A stretch of 64,000 nt of DNA from contig JAHBBC010000001.1 of the NCBI GenBank assembly GCA_019915015.1, positions 2,976,001-3,040,000 on the forward strand. Reading direction: 5' to 3'. Position numbers and translations under genes: made by a program. This stretch comes from Auriscalpium vulgare (lineage: Eukaryota; Basidiomycota; Agaricomycetes; Russulales; Auriscalpiaceae). A model generated the notes under the pieces. The model did not search any database, was not told where the DNA came from, and worked only from the letters and a program-made list of their open reading frames with translations. Shown here piece after piece: positions 11,381 through 24,090 of this stretch. The stretch's first letter is position 1. The number at the start of each line of letters is the position of its first letter.

Positions 11381-13196
11381 TCATCCATCCAGCAAATCCG
11401 ATCCAAACCCATCCATGGGAACGATCCGGAATTTGCCCGCCCAAGCTGGCGCCTCCGCGAACTCGCGCACCCATGCGCGGCTCAGTCCTCCCTCCCATGC
11501 GTAGAGCTCTACGCGCCAGCCCTTCTTCAGCGCCGTCCTGACACAGCCAAGAAACCCCTCCTCGTTGAACTGTCCAACATTCCCATCTCCCGTGGCGAGC
11601 ACAATCGTCGATCCAGGAGGCGGAACGTCGACATCCGCAATTGCTTGCAGCAGCTTCAGCTGCAGAAGTTCATCCACGCCCTGTTCGCGATAGCGCACGC
11701 GCGTTGATGAGCCGTGTGGCGTTGCGCGCGCCGGTGCAGCGGGTGGCGCGCTGCTTGAAGAGCCTGGCTCGGACTCCGTTGTAGAGACGCCACCACCATG
11801 TCCGCCGCCGGATACTCTGTGAGCGTGTCCCTTAAAACTCCATCCCCCACTGCCGCTACCACTGCTCCGCTTCCCCTTCCAGTGGCCTTCCCCACTAACG
11901 CGCTTCCGGTCGGCGCCACCCCCTGTGTCAGGCACGCGCACGTATACGCGCGCCTCGTATCCTAGTCGCTCGGCCGATGATATGGGCTGGTATAGCGGTG
12001 ACGACGCCGCAAGAACGCGCCTTGTGATGGGTCGCCCGCGCTCGAGGATGAGCGCGAGCGCCGCGTGTGATATGTGTTTCATTTTGTTCGTGACGAGATG
12101 GTGGGGATGCCGACGAAGGTAAGTCAAGAAACCAATCAAGATATTGGAACTACCGAGACGTCAGTGAAACAGCGACATAAAAGGATAGACTTGGTACGGA
12201 CTAGTCAACGAAAACATGGATCAGTGGGCCATCTGTTTGGGGCGCAGGCCCACGCGGATCGATGAACTCGGGGGAGGAGGTGTTCAAGGACGAATTGGAG
12301 AGCACTCCTGAGAGAGCGTCGGCCTCCGCAGGAAAGAGAAATTTGAGTTTAATCGCGAGCGAGCGCAAGCGAACGACGCGCGGGTCTAGTGTAACAGACG
12401 CGGAGCGCAAGCTCGGCGTCGACTTGCTGTGGACCAGTCGTGGGCCACGTGTGTCCGCCGAAGCGGACGTGTCCGACTTCCTGTGGTGAGGCGGTGTCGC
12501 CGGTGTCGACTTGAAGTAAGCCGGTGAGGACGAAGAGGCCTCTGGTGAAGATGAGGACGTGTCGTCTGCTTCTGGTTCAACCGTTTCCGTGCGACTCTGG
12601 CTCTGCGATCCTTCGTCCCGGGATATAATCGTGCGCACAAGCGACTTCGCTTTAATCTTGCGCCTGCGTTTCCGCCGAGGAGGCAGTGGTTGTGGCCACG
12701 CGCTCTCCGAGGTCGAGCTGTGTCCTGGCCCGCGCCGGTGTGTTGCGTCTCTTTGAACTGAGAGCTTCGCTCGCTCCTCCTGTATAAATTGCAAAGCTTC
12801 GGCTAGCATGCCCAGTGATGGTTGCCCGGTGCCATCAACGCCGATATCCAAGTCATCCGCCTCCTCGCCACCTTCGGTGTCCGAAGACGGCGGCTCGGAC
12901 GGCGGGAGCGAGCGTGCGCGTCGAGATGTCGCCGCATGGGAGGAGATAGATAGATAAGATGCTATGGGCTGGTGGGTCCAGACCGTCGAGCCCCTGTGCT
13001 GATCAGATTCTAGTTCGGTGGGCGAAAGCGAGGATGCTGTAGCAATGGTGGTGGTGTTGAGACCTGGGTGTAGAGGAAATGATCTGGGTTGGAACTCCTC
13101 TAGAGCGCGAAACACAGTAGCAAAGGCGCCAAGGTCTGGAGATTCTGTGGGGAAATGAGCATGCATGGATGCGAGCAGTGACTCGGTACGCACCAT
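11381..13196 (-). CDS. NYN-domain (PIN-like nuclease fold) protein with long disordered N-terminus
   Basis: Two exons (13196-12202 and 12149-11381) flank a 52-nt GT-AG intron and give about 587 residues. Residues 1 to ~315 are Ser/Pro-rich, with a basic segment (PPRRKRRRKIKAKS) that may be a nuclear signal. The intron sits inside the NYN signature: PLIHVFVDY joins SNILIGFLTYLRR, giving the VDYSNI motif with the first catalytic Asp. After a Gly/Ser-rich spacer the domain resumes with STIVLATGDGNVGQFNEEGF (the second conserved Asp/Gly region) and CVRTALKKGWRVELYAWE, ending at GFGSDLLDG. NYN domains are metal-dependent RNases related to PIN domains; target unknown. ATG 13196 (MVRTESLLASMHAHF) is the first in this frame, but an earlier 5' exon cannot be excluded. 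Confidence 0.8.
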
Positions 13197-13447
13197 CTGA
13201 AGTTGCAAGGTCGCTGCTGCCTGAGTGGGTAGAAAATGGACTGAAGGGCGTAGGAGACGGATTTGTGTCTGAGATTGAGCTGGTCATATTATAGGGAGAC
13301 TATAGGAGGTCGTCTTTGGAAGAGAACGTGTTGTGCATGCCGTGCACGTCGTGGTCAGAGGTAACTGGGGGTGGCTGTACTGCCCATATCCAGCCACCAC
13401 TGCGCGCTCGACGCGCCGACCAGGCTTGACTCGACCCGCATGTCTGC

Positions 13448-14045
13448 ATGGCTCTCACTGGCAGCCCAGACACAAACGCCCAGCACGTCCCGTCGTGGGC
13501 AGGCGGCGAACCCGTTGACAACCTCGCCGAGGGCCTGCAGGCCCTCGAAACCTACAAGAAGAAGGATCCCGTCAAGGGTGCGTTGCTGCCCTCCTCTCTG
13601 CGTCGCTTTACTGACTGCTGGATACAGTGATCGTACGCTTCAAAGCTGTGGGGAACGCTCCCATCATGAAGCAGAACTTTTTCAAGGTCACGGTCTCGAA
13701 CAGGTTCCAGGCCGTCATCCAGTTCTTGAGAAAGGAGCTGGGTTGGAAAGCCGGCGAACCATTGGCACGTCCCTCGGTTTCCCTTAAGCACCACTGACCG
13801 CTGAGACTCTGTCCAGTTCACGTATATCAACTTGGCTTTCTCGCCTGCACCTGACGACACTGTCTCGAACCTGTATAGGGTGTGTTGGCATTGAAAGCGC
13901 CGTCGGCTCCTTGACTGACAGGCTTCACCTAGTCATTTGCGACCGATGGCCATCTCATTGTAAACTACAGGTGAGCATGCCGTCTGTACGTCTCGTCGTA
14001 TTTTCTCACCACAATCTTGACAGCACGACCGCGGCATGGGGCTAA
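13448..14045 (+). CDS. ATG12: Autophagy ubiquitin-like protein Atg12
   Basis: Atg12 is conjugated through its C-terminal Gly to Atg5 by Atg7/Atg10; the conjugate promotes Atg8 lipidation during autophagosome growth. Five exons (13448-13577, 13628-13764, 13817-13879, 13933-13970, 14024-14045) give 129 residues. Visible are VIVRFKAVGNAPIMKQNFFK, FQAVIQFLRKELGWKAG, FTYINLAFSPAPDDTVSNLY and the diagnostic end FATDGHLIVNYSTTAAWG, with Gly last as required for conjugation. The N-terminal extension (MALTGSPDTNAQHVPSWAGG) is short and polar, as in other fungi. Intron 2 appears to be of GC-AG type (donor GCACGT after TTG): only this join keeps the conserved PLFTYIN. Convergent with the Atg27-like gene, 128 bp apart. 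Confidence 0.95.
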
Positions 14046-14173
14046 TATGTGTACATAGATTGTTCTACATAAGACAGGATCCAGTCTTTGATATGTCTAC
14101 AACATCGAAGGGCGTTAGTACTCTACAAACAACAACAGGGTATGACTTCGTCTCGTTAACTTCGCTGCACGTA

Positions 14174-15539
14174 TCAATGGTCCCGTTGAGCCGATCCGTA
14201 GTTTGCAAAGACGCGACCAGGGCTCGGCTTCAACGGGATCTGCTCATCGAATGCTTCGAATTCAATATCGCCGTGGGCGTTGACCATCTCATCTTCTTCC
14301 TCCAGGAGTGCCATATCTTCTTGTGCCCACCGAAGCAACTTCGACTCGCCAATCGCGCTACGGAAACGCGATCGGTGGAATGCTCGTAGGAGCGGGGTTG
14401 TGCGCCGGCGCACTGCCATTGGCGGGCGCAGGATCAAGTACGCAACGCCGACGATGGCTCCCCTGGTGGACGCAGCTGGTCAGCGTGTGCAGCACCGTGC
14501 GTCACAAAAAGCGCATTACCCTGACAGCAAAAGGATGGTAATAACGGAGCGCACGCGTCGACCCACCATTGGTGGCGTCGTCAGCAGGTCATCCGCCGGA
14601 GGAGTAGCATCCTCAGGTGGCGGCTCGTGTGTGTGGTCTTCTGCTGGAGCTCCTTTGGGCTGTCCAGACGCACACGCGTATTTTGTCTTCCACGTAAAGG
14701 CGTACGTGCCGTTCCACGACCAGGTGGGGCTCGGCTTGGTGCACGGCTCAGCTTCGATCTAATCCTAGTTATCAAAGGCTGACTCACCTCAGCGCCCTCC
14801 CCTGAGTCGCACAGCAGGTCCAGCATGACCCTATGGGGCTTCTGGACGTATTGTCCACCGAACATCCTAAGACGCAGGGCAGATGCTGACCACCTCATGA
14901 GGGATTTTTGCCGAAGGAGTGTTGACATAATGGCGACATACGCGCTTTTGCCTCTTTGCTGTAGTAGGCATGTTGTGCATATACGCCAAACTTCTCCCCA
15001 GCGGACAGTGTTGGATCGGAGAAGTTCGCCACCAAGGGTATCACCTGGGTCACCCTGGCCTCCTCGTCGCCGTGTTTTGGGCGGCGGTTGGAGACTGCAG
15101 AATTGCCTCATGTGTCAACATGTAGAGCTGGCAACTCCGGAAGCGGGAGACATACCCGTCAAGCAGACCCATGTGCCATCCGGGCACTGGAGCTGTGGTC
15201 AGACACCTATCCGACAATTCAGATCAATGTCCTGCTCACCTGTTTGTGGCTCGGCAATGAATCATCCCTCGCCAGCGCCGCCCCGAAGCTGAAAGAGAAC
15301 AGCGAGCTGGTAATAGTCGGTGGCGTCGATTGTTGCACATCGATGCTCCGTCGGGTAGGCGTATGGCCAGCTTGATGGCCAAAGAGAGGGCACAGATTGT
15401 ACTGCCGGCCCTTGAGTGAGAATTTGCAGTCCCCGGCCTTGGTGAGCAGGTGGTGGAAGGGCTCCGCGTCGGCGCCGCCCAGCGCGGCGGTTGCGCAGGC
15501 CAGCACCGATAAGCAGATAGTGCTGCGGAGGACAGTCAT
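14174..15539 (-). CDS. Atg27-like / mannose-6-phosphate-receptor-homology (MRH) secretory membrane protein
   Basis: Six exons (15539-15240, 15192-15156, 15094-14942, 14885-14788, 14758-~14563, ~14475-14174) give about 361 residues. A signal peptide (MTVLRSTICLSVLACATAA) is followed by the lumenal start CKFSLKGRQYNLCPLFGH, then LQCPDGTWVCLTG, RLRMFGGQYV, MLDLLCDSGEG and TWKTKYACASG. These paired cysteines, the CDSGE segment and the TWKTKYAC ending are characteristic of MRH-fold Atg27-type proteins, which cycle through Golgi/endosomes and supply membrane for autophagy. The membrane segment is the weakest part: the best join gives only GAIVGVAYLIL before the basic RPPMAVRRR. The cytosolic tail has acidic EEEDEMVNAHGD and ends GSAQRDH. 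A general cargo-receptor MRH protein is the alternative. Adjacent and convergent to ATG12. Confidence 0.72.
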
Positions 15540-16172
15540 GGCGGTAGTCTTCAGACACGCACTGCAGGGTCGGAGGTAAACTCCTGCGCAGAGCTAGGCT
15601 CGTCATCATCTATAGACTGTGGGACCAATTCGCCTACATCAGGTCCGGTGCCAGGGCTGGCTCAACCACGTGTGGACCCAGTACTGTGCCTAGAGTCTCA
15701 CCCGACCCCGTTTTATATTTGCGCCGGAAGATTAGCGGGAACCGCTATATATACAGTAGTATGGATAGCGACGAATCGCTGCTCTGCACCCGCAGTTCTT
15801 GCGGAGTGTAGCTGCGAAGAGTGGTGCGGTGCGAGACCAAGAGGACCAAGGGGAGTCTCGTGCACTCAGGCGAATGCTATCATAGCGATACTGCTATATT
15901 TTCATCTGGAAGCCATGTAGAACACGATCTGCTCAATTACTATATGCTGAAGTGGCGGTCTTCCTGCTTGGCAAAGCGAATGCCACATGGAGGCTGACGT
16001 GCGGCCCGAATGCATTCCTGGCACTTGGCGTCAAGTTCGTCTGAGCGCGCTGACGGTCGATGGATGACAACAATTTGAACAAATGGATCTTCGCGGCCCT
16101 CAGTGAGCACGGGGGATATTCAAGTTTAACCAGACAAAAGCAAGCGGCAAGCATGCCTTTGTTGGCTGTGAT
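15540..16172. other. Intergenic, nothing recognised
   Basis: About 630 bp between the start of the Atg27-like gene and the 3' end of the SDR at 16173. It presumably holds the promoter of the former. A TATA-like ATATATA lies near 15750, on the side facing away from a known start. Confidence 0.5.
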
Positions 16173-17323
16173 CTAATCAAACTGTATACCACCGTCGACA
16201 TTGATCTAGGGCATGTAGACATGAGGATCCCGAGAGCAGAGGGGTAGTTTCGTATAAAACTCACAGTTTGTCCAGTGATGATCCCTCCGTCTTTCGAGGC
16301 GATATATGATACCCAGCCAGCGATATCTTCCGGTACACCTATCCTTTTCAATGCGGTGGTCTTGATGAGCTCCGCCTCCAGAACACCAGGAGGAGCGCCA
16401 ACAACGGCTGACAAGTCGTCATCTGCATTCGCTCGGTCTTCAGCAGACGACCGAACAGATGAAGGGATAGTGGCATACACATAGGCGTCTTCACTGGCCC
16501 CGGGGCATATGCATTCACGGTGATACCGTGGACACCAAATTCATTGGCTAGACAAGGGGTCAGGACGTCATTTTCGTGGACCCGGTGAAGTGCTCACCTG
16601 CACTCTGAGTCAACCCTCGAATGCCGAACTTCGTCGCGGAATATCCCGCCAGTCCCACGGCACCTGAATACATGTTACAATGACACCACACATGTCTAGG
16701 GGACTTGCGCATACCTTTCTTGCCTGCACCTGAGCACGCACCTGTCGGACAAGATCGCATGAGAGGTGATCCTCAATGTAAAGAGATAGCACACACCGAT
16801 GATACGTCCCCCACGACCTTGGGCAACCATGTGCTTGCCTGCATACTTGTAGCACAGGAAGGTACCGCGCAGGTTCACAGACAGCATGCGATCGAACTCC
16901 TCCGTACTTACTGTTGGTCAATCAGAGATGACCAGACGGCGGACGCACAACAAGACAGTGACGCACAGTCAAACATGGGCTTCATGACGCAGATGCCCGC
17001 ATTTGCGACCATCTATCTGGTGATAAGGAATATGACAAACTTGAGCAACGCGAAGTGCGCACCACGTCGAGCCCACCCAAGGCCGTCACCACCTCGGTGA
17101 CCATACCCTCAACCTCGCTCTCCTTTGACACGTCCGCAAGAACCGGAATCCCACGACGCCCGGTGGCATTGATGTCGGCCACGACACCAGATACCTTTGC
17201 TTCATTCTGTCGGATGTCGTTCACCGCGACGTCGAAGCCGTCTGCCGCAAGGCGCAGCGCGACGGCGCGTCCTATGCCTTGGCCTGCACCAGTGACGATA
17301 GCAATGCCTTTAGAAAGAGACAT
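16173..17323 (-). CDS. Acetoin/diacetyl-reductase-like SDR, tandem paralogue A
   Basis: Classical NAD(P)-dependent SDR. Start ATG 17323: MSLSKGIAIVTGAGQGIGRA (TGxxxGIG cofactor motif), then LRLAADGFDVAVNDIRQNEA. Exons join through VMVANAGICVMKPMFD (NAG motif), RMLSVNLRGTFLCYKYAG, GRGGRIIGACSGAGK, GLAGYSATKFGIRGLTQSA (catalytic Tyr/Lys), GITVNAYAPGPVKTPM and RIGVPEDIAGWVSYIASKDG. The end is INVDGGIQFD and TAG. The xNVDGGxxFD tail and overall order match fungal/bacterial acetoin(diacetyl) reductases (BudC type), which interconvert diacetyl, acetoin and 2,3-butanediol; the true substrate is unproven. At least six short introns. It lies 558 bp downstream of paralogue B on the same strand. Confidence 0.85.
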
Positions 17324-17881
17324 GATGAAGAAAGATCGAGGGAAGGGCGCTTGGAAGGGTGCTGATTATAAGAATCGAAGAACCGATATGAGGCGAGCCG
17401 CTGTTGACGGCTTTCATTACTCCTCGCGTTCGGCGTCCCGCGGGGATCTGTAGTGCCAGTGTGCACGGTCTGTGTAAGGCAGCAGGTGCTTCCTTCCCGA
17501 AATCCTAGAGCTTCTGAGGTGGTCGGCTGCGTTGTAACTCGGTCGCAAGTCTTCTTCGCATCCTACAGCTGGGAGCCGAGCTCGCACTCTGGCTGAACGG
17601 GCTGGTGAAGGGCCCGGCGTTTGCGATAGCATCGATGAGCAGAACGGAACCGATCAAGGCGGGTTGTGCGGTACTGGCAGGCGGTAGATGCAGTGCGTAG
17701 TGAATAACTTGCGTTCGCGTCGGCGAGAAGTGGTTGCACCCGGCAGAGTCGGCGCCGCAGAGTCGGCAGCGTCGGCAGCGTCGCGGTCCAGCGATGGTAC
17801 TTATTCAAATGGTACACGACTGTACATAGCATTGCTCTCCCATGATATTTAGGGGTATGTTACATGTAGACTGTCTGCTCT
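17324..17881. other. Intergenic between tandem SDR paralogues
   Basis: 558 bp holding the 3' flank of paralogue B and the promoter of paralogue A (minus strand). Short tandem GTCGGCA(G/C)-like units occur near 17750-17790. No gene recognised. Confidence 0.5.
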
Positions 17882-19027
<1,146 letters not shown>

Positions 19028-20470
19028 TTGTGATAGCGAAGTGGATGTGTGTGAGGGTGTAGGAGGTTGCGGAGTCTTATCCTCCAGAGGCATTCCATTT
19101 TATAGGACCGCGCCACCCTTCCAAGGACCTGCCAAAATATCGCAAGTTGCCCGTTCGTTTCTTTTCGTCCCTGCCGGCAGAGGGGCATGTTCGGCAGCAT
19201 CGAATCAAGAAGATAGTCGGGATGACGCGTAGCCTCCGAGACCCAAGGAGAACGCAATGAAGCCTTGACTAGCCTTGACCGGGACATTGACCTTGATCCC
19301 CAATTCTCGCATCACCCGAGGGCGACGGCGTTAGGCGTTCTCGCACGTCGTGGAATCGTTGAAGCGAACAAGCCTGTGTTATTTTGACGTGCAGGGGAGA
19401 ATGTGCACGTGAAAGCTTGCGGCTGCTTGAAGGGCGCACCCACAGTGAACTGCGGCAGGGTGCTGAGGCGCTGGGGAGATAACTCCGTCTGGACGCAGCA
19501 TATCGACATGGCGCGGCGGTTCAAGCCATTCAGGTGCGTAGGACGTCGAGACGCCAACGAACCCTCCAGGGCAGATGTCTGCCTCGGCGCCAGTGAAACA
19601 CATATCGAGTACCGATCCGTCGACGGTCTCGTGTTACTGAGGGGATTTTGCCGTCCCACAGGGCAGCTGTCGGTGCTTGAATGTTGACCAGCCTGGAGCG
19701 AGACGGTAAGAAAAAGTGAGCGGGAGCCTCTGAGCAGAAGGAGGTGCGGCAAAGCGGTTTTGTGGAAAGGCGAAGCGGCCTGCAGCGTACAGTTCGCTGT
19801 AGGATCAGTGTGAGGAGCGGCGACTGGCAGAGAGCAGGGCCCTGAGGTGGTCGGAGTGCTCCGTGGGGCGAGTCTAGTGTGCCTGGATAAAGTTCTCTTC
19901 CTCTACCCGCCAACCGTCCCCGCGTCCTCCACCAACGTCAACTGCCTCGTCGACACCGTCGTGCATATCCACCGGCCTTGTTCCCCGCCGCCCCTAGTGA
20001 CCCTGACAACGCTGGCCCTTATTCTTCCACCTGGCCCTTATTCTTCCACCCCGCAGCCACACCCTTCTCCTCTCTATTCATCACCGTCGCACAGGCCTCA
20101 GGGCATCACCCTTATACGCCTTGGACGACCGTTCCACGCAGGTGAGCATCCTGCCTTGATCGCTCTTAACGGAGGCTGACCCGCGTCTCTTCGCCTCACG
20201 TCACTTTCCCCCAACCTTCCGTACGTCTATCCCCACCGTCTCCCCACGCTGCGTTCAACGTCAACCTCCCTGCTTCCCCACCATTGTGTGCCCTGTCCAC
20301 ATCGCAACCGCGACAATTGCTGCACGTCAGCCTTGCACCGATTGTTGTAGACCGCCAGCGTCCTAATCCGGCTGTCTACCTTTTCCTTACCCCCAGCCAA
20401 GCTCCCTGCTCACCTTGCAAGCTCTCTACCACCACCGCCTGTGTCCCCGTCCTCGTCGTCGACTCTCAAC
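19028..20470. other. 1.4-kb divergent intergenic region
   Basis: Lies between the starts of SDR paralogue B (minus) and the Dma1-like gene (plus). Open frames here are short, overlapping and unrecognisable. The last ~550 bp before 20471 are C/T-rich with many CCCC and TTCC tracts, as expected for a promoter and long 5' leader. Confidence 0.5.
20012..20049. repeat. Perfect 19-bp tandem duplication
   Basis: Two adjacent copies of a 19-mer beginning CTGGCCCTTATTC (20012-20030 and 20031-20049) in the leader/promoter region of the Dma1-like gene. Probably a slippage product. Confidence 0.9.
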
Positions 20471-22164
20471 ATGGATGGAACATCACCGCACATCGGCACC
20501 GAATCGCCACCGCTCCGGCAGACCATATTAGGTTCATTTCTTCGCGGTCGCCCACGCGGCACGTCGCAGTCACACCCTTCTCCTGTCCATGACCGCGATT
20601 CCCCACCGCCACCCATACCTTCATCCTCCATGTTTTCGCCTCCCTCCCCCGTCCCCGGCAGCCATCGACGCCGCCCTGCTGCACCCGCCATCCAAACCTC
20701 CGCCTCCCACAACATGCCCATATCAACCGGCGGGTTCACACAGATGTTACGTCGTCGTCGCTCCGGTGGCGCCCTCGCCACCTCCGCCACACCGCAAACG
20801 CCCATCGTAGCCCCCGCCACGATGCCGCTCCCCGCGAGCGCCCCCTCTGCGTCGTCCATTCAGCAGCGGTCATCGCAGACCCATCGCATCCGCCTCGTGC
20901 CGCAGATCGACAATCGTCGCTCCTTGCGCTTTGATCCCATCACCCGCGACGTCTCAGAGGGCGACACCGCTCTACGCATCGGACGCTTCACCGACCGCTC
21001 AGGCTTGGGAGTCGCTGCGGCGAACGCCCTGGGCTCCAACAAACTCGCTTTCAAGTCAAAGGTCGTCTCGCGGGCGCACGCGGAGATCTGGTGTGAGCAA
21101 CCGGCCAAGTTTTTCATTCGCGATACGAAATCGTCGTCCGGCACCTTCCTCAACCATGTCCGGTTGTCCGCGGCGAACCAAGACTCGCGCCCCTTCGAAC
21201 TCAAAGACGGCGACACGCTTCAGCTTGGCGTTGATTATCAGGGCGGCACGGAGGACATCTACAAGTGTGTCCGTATCCGTGTCGAGATTGGAAGGGAATG
21301 GCAGACGACTGCCAACAAGTTCAAGTGAGTGGGTTACCCTGGTGCTATGGCAGCCGCCTCATCACCTGTCAATTTAGCACCAATGCCATCAGGCAACTCA
21401 AAGAGCTGGCCACTCCTCAGCTTCCGGAAGCATCGGACAAGCGTCCAACAAACACGAAGACAGGGTTCCCTGACTGCTGCATTTGTGAGTGCCCACATAC
21501 CCCTGCTCTTCGTTTTCTCATTCCAAGGAAAGGTTTGTTTTCGGTCACGATACAGCAGGCGCTCTTCATCGCCCCGTGCTCCCACGCGTTCCACTACAAG
21601 TGCATCCGCCCCATCCTCGAGCTCCACCACCCTGGCTTCTCCTGCCCCCTATGCCGAACGTTCGCCGATCTCGAGCAAGACGTCGAAGTGGACGCCGCGT
21701 CGTTCGACCTTGAGCACGACCAGTCCGGCGAAGAAGCCGCCGCGGCGCAGCTCTCCGACGAGCGCGAGATCCTCCCGGCAAACTTCGCGCGCGATATCGG
21801 CGCCGAGACTGAGGTGGAGGGCGAGGGCTCGTCCCAGGGCCGCCGTGCACAGCGCAATCTCCCAGGGGACACACTGAACCGCAATGCCATCATAGATGTG
21901 ACGGAGGGCAGCGACGACGATGTTGACATGGCGGACGCCGCGTACCACGAGGCCCCGCTACCGCCGCTCCCCGAGGGCTCGCCGATCCCGCCCGACGGCG
22001 AACTGCTCGAGCCCGTGCGCTCGCGTAGCGGCTCCGTGTCCTCTGGCCTCGTGGGCCCCTCTGGGCTTGGTGGACGCAGCGACGACGGGAGCGGCGAGGG
22101 GCTGCAGGTGCTTAGCGTCGGCGATACGGAGGAGATCGATAGAGCGACCAAGCGCAAGCGGTAG
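20471..22164 (+). CDS. dma1: FHA-RING E3 ubiquitin ligase, Dma1/CHFR type
   Basis: Three exons (20471-21324, 21378-21484, 21533-22164) give 530 residues. The N-terminal ~130 residues are Ser/Pro-rich. The FHA domain follows: ALRIGRFTDRS, SKVVSRAHAEIW (phosphothreonine-binding Arg/Ser/His region), FFIRDTKSSSGTFLNHVRLS and LKDGDTLQLGVDY. After a linker comes a RING finger: PDCCICLFSVTIQQALFIAP, CSHAFHYKCI and FSCPLCR, the intron falling inside the first Cys pair region. The C-terminal tail is acidic and Ser/Gly-rich. The FHA-then-RING order is that of fission yeast Dma1, budding yeast Dma1/2 and human CHFR/RNF8, ligases acting in mitotic checkpoint and septation control. ATG 20471 is the first in frame. 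Convergent with the methyltransferase at 22571. Confidence 0.92.
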
Positions 22165-22570
22165 CGCGGAGCAGCGCGATGGTGTTCTCTGGGCATATTG
22201 GTTCTATCTATCGGGATTCGGCAGGTACGCTACTAGTGGATGTACGGCGCATGCTCGGCCCTTGTGTCTGTATACGTTTCAATGTTTCTGTCGGAGTGTC
22301 GTTATGCAAACGGACGAGAGCATCGCGTCGTTGTCCATTCCTACCATCGTCTCGTTATTTGTGTGTATTTTACGAGGATCTCAATGCTGAGATTAATATA
22401 AATGTTGTAGACTCCATTCATAGGTCGCGTTTTGCGCTTTTAATCGTTCATTTTCTCTGTCTAGCTACTTAGAGAGCGGGCAGTCATCTAAAGCGACACA
22501 TATTAAGCGTATACTCATAAGAGGCAGGAGCAGCCCGTCGGAGGGCAACAGTCCCTGCACGCCTCTCATC

Positions 22571-23640
22571 TCAAGTCCTCTTCACTATCATCAGAGTCAA
22601 CGGCCACTCGACATCGACCGCCTCCTCGCTCCCCGGTCGCGCTTTCGTCTCCTCGCGAAGCTTCTTCCAAAACCTCACCGCGAGATCACCTTCGGGGTTC
22701 TTCGCGTCCTCAGGGTTCCGCTCGCGGAACGTGTGCAGCGAGCTTGCGGTGTTAAAATACGCAAGGAGGTCGTCCCACACCATGCGCTTGCGCAGGATCA
22801 CCGGGCGCGCATCGGGCAGCGAGGGGTAGTGCGGGCCCGTGAAGAACACGTGCTGCCAGTCGCTGAACGACTCGGGGAGCGCGTCGGTCGCCTTGGGCAC
22901 ATCGAGGAAGTGGTTGTCCAGGATGGAGCGCCCGGGCTGCTGCCAGTATGGCCCGACCGAGGAGGCGGGGTCGGTGCCGTTGAAGAAATCTGAGATCAGC
23001 GGCGTGGCGGACGGGAAGTGCGTGAGGCGCATTTCGGAGTAGCCCTGGGCGGTGAATTGCGTAAAGTAGAGCGGGACCTCAGCGCGTGGGGGTACGCACC
23101 CAGAATGCGGCGCTGCCGCCCTTGCGCAGGAGACGGGCGACCTCCGGCCAGAGTTTCTCGTAGTCAAACCAATGGGCAGCTTGGGCTGGAAGTTGCGCGG
23201 AGATGAGGAACACGAAGCGTGATGTTATACGGAGAACACGCGCCTGCGACTACAAGATCGACCGAGCCGTCTGGGAGGAATGACACGTTCTCTGCCGCGG
23301 CTTGGTGGAACTCGAACTCGGTGCCAACGCCTGGGGTCTGCGAGACCACCGCGCGTGCGCTTTCGATCATCTTCGCGCTGGGGTCGACGCCCACGACACG
23401 TTTAAACGGCGTCAACTCTACCGTCGCCTGGCCTGTGTCGAACAAAATCAGCTGGAATGTAGCGGTCGTGCGAAGGGAGGACGCACCAGTCCCACATCCC
23501 AGATCGAGAGCGGTATCCCATTTCGCCCCGCGCGTGCGCTCGTGGTATTGGAATACGAAGTCGTACAACTGACGAGGGTAAGTTGGGCGAGCAGCTGCAT
23601 ACCTCGCGGTGTTGAAAGTCGTCTTTGCAAAGGTCGTCAT
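22571..23640 (-). CDS. SAM-dependent methyltransferase, trans-aconitate 3-methyltransferase (Tmt1) type
   Basis: Four exons (23640-23487, 23432-23244, 23185-23100, 23044-22571) give 300 residues, the usual length of Tmt1. MTTFAKTTFNTARYAAARPT and PRQLYDFVFQYH precede motif I, DTALDLGCGTGQATVEL, formed across intron 1. FKRVVGVDPSAKMIESAR is the acidic ribose-binding loop region. SVDLVVAAQAAHWFDYEKLW is the hallmark of the fungal Tmt1/Crg1 group, and AAFWGYSEMRLTHFP follows. It ends VEWPLTLMIVKRT. These enzymes methylate trans-aconitate or related small carboxylic acids. Intron 2 seems to start with GC (CAG then GCGCGT): only that donor yields VVAAQAAHWF. The conserved tryptophan and HWF motif support activity. 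Confidence 0.85.
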
Positions 23641-23748
23641 GGCTGGAGGACAGGAAGCGGACGAGTCGGACGGAATGCGGAACGTCAATTTATGTGTTCT
23701 TCCATCGGACGAAGCCCCGAGAGAAGCCGCGCATATGGAGCTTCAGCG

Positions 23749-23982
23749 ATGGGCAAGATTAATATAGACGAAACGCTTGCGCACTGGCAGCGAATCAGCG
23801 GCGGGATGGGCGACCTGCAGACCACAGAGGAAGAGCGGGCGAAGGCTACGCCGCGCAGCGCCGAAAAAGCCGAGGGACCAAGCGCACGTCGGGCACGTGC
23901 CAGTGAGGACCGCGGGACTGTGGACGGAGACCCGCTGTTGCATCATTGGCTAGCTAATTATGCTATGCCGCGGGTGGGCTAA
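23749..23982 (+). CDS. Possible small ORF, 77 residues
   Basis: Open frame MGKINIDETLAHWQRISGGM, then TTEEERAKATPRSAEKAEG, ending NYAMPRVG. It lies in the 450-bp divergent gap between the Tmt1-like gene and the gene at 24091. Polar and charged, no family recognised. It may be a 5' leader ORF of the downstream gene, a tiny gene, or chance. Confidence 0.25.
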   Translation: MGKINIDETLAHWQRISGGMGDLQTTEEERAKATPRSAEKAEGPSARRARASEDRGTVDGDPLLHHWLANYAMPRVG

Positions 23983-24090
23983 CCTTCGCGAACAACAAGT
24001 CAAGTCAACGCTGGAAAAACGTTGCGGCTTATATGCGCTTGTCCGCCTCTGCCCATGTCCACCCTCGCCGCGCTAGCCATCTAGAACGAA

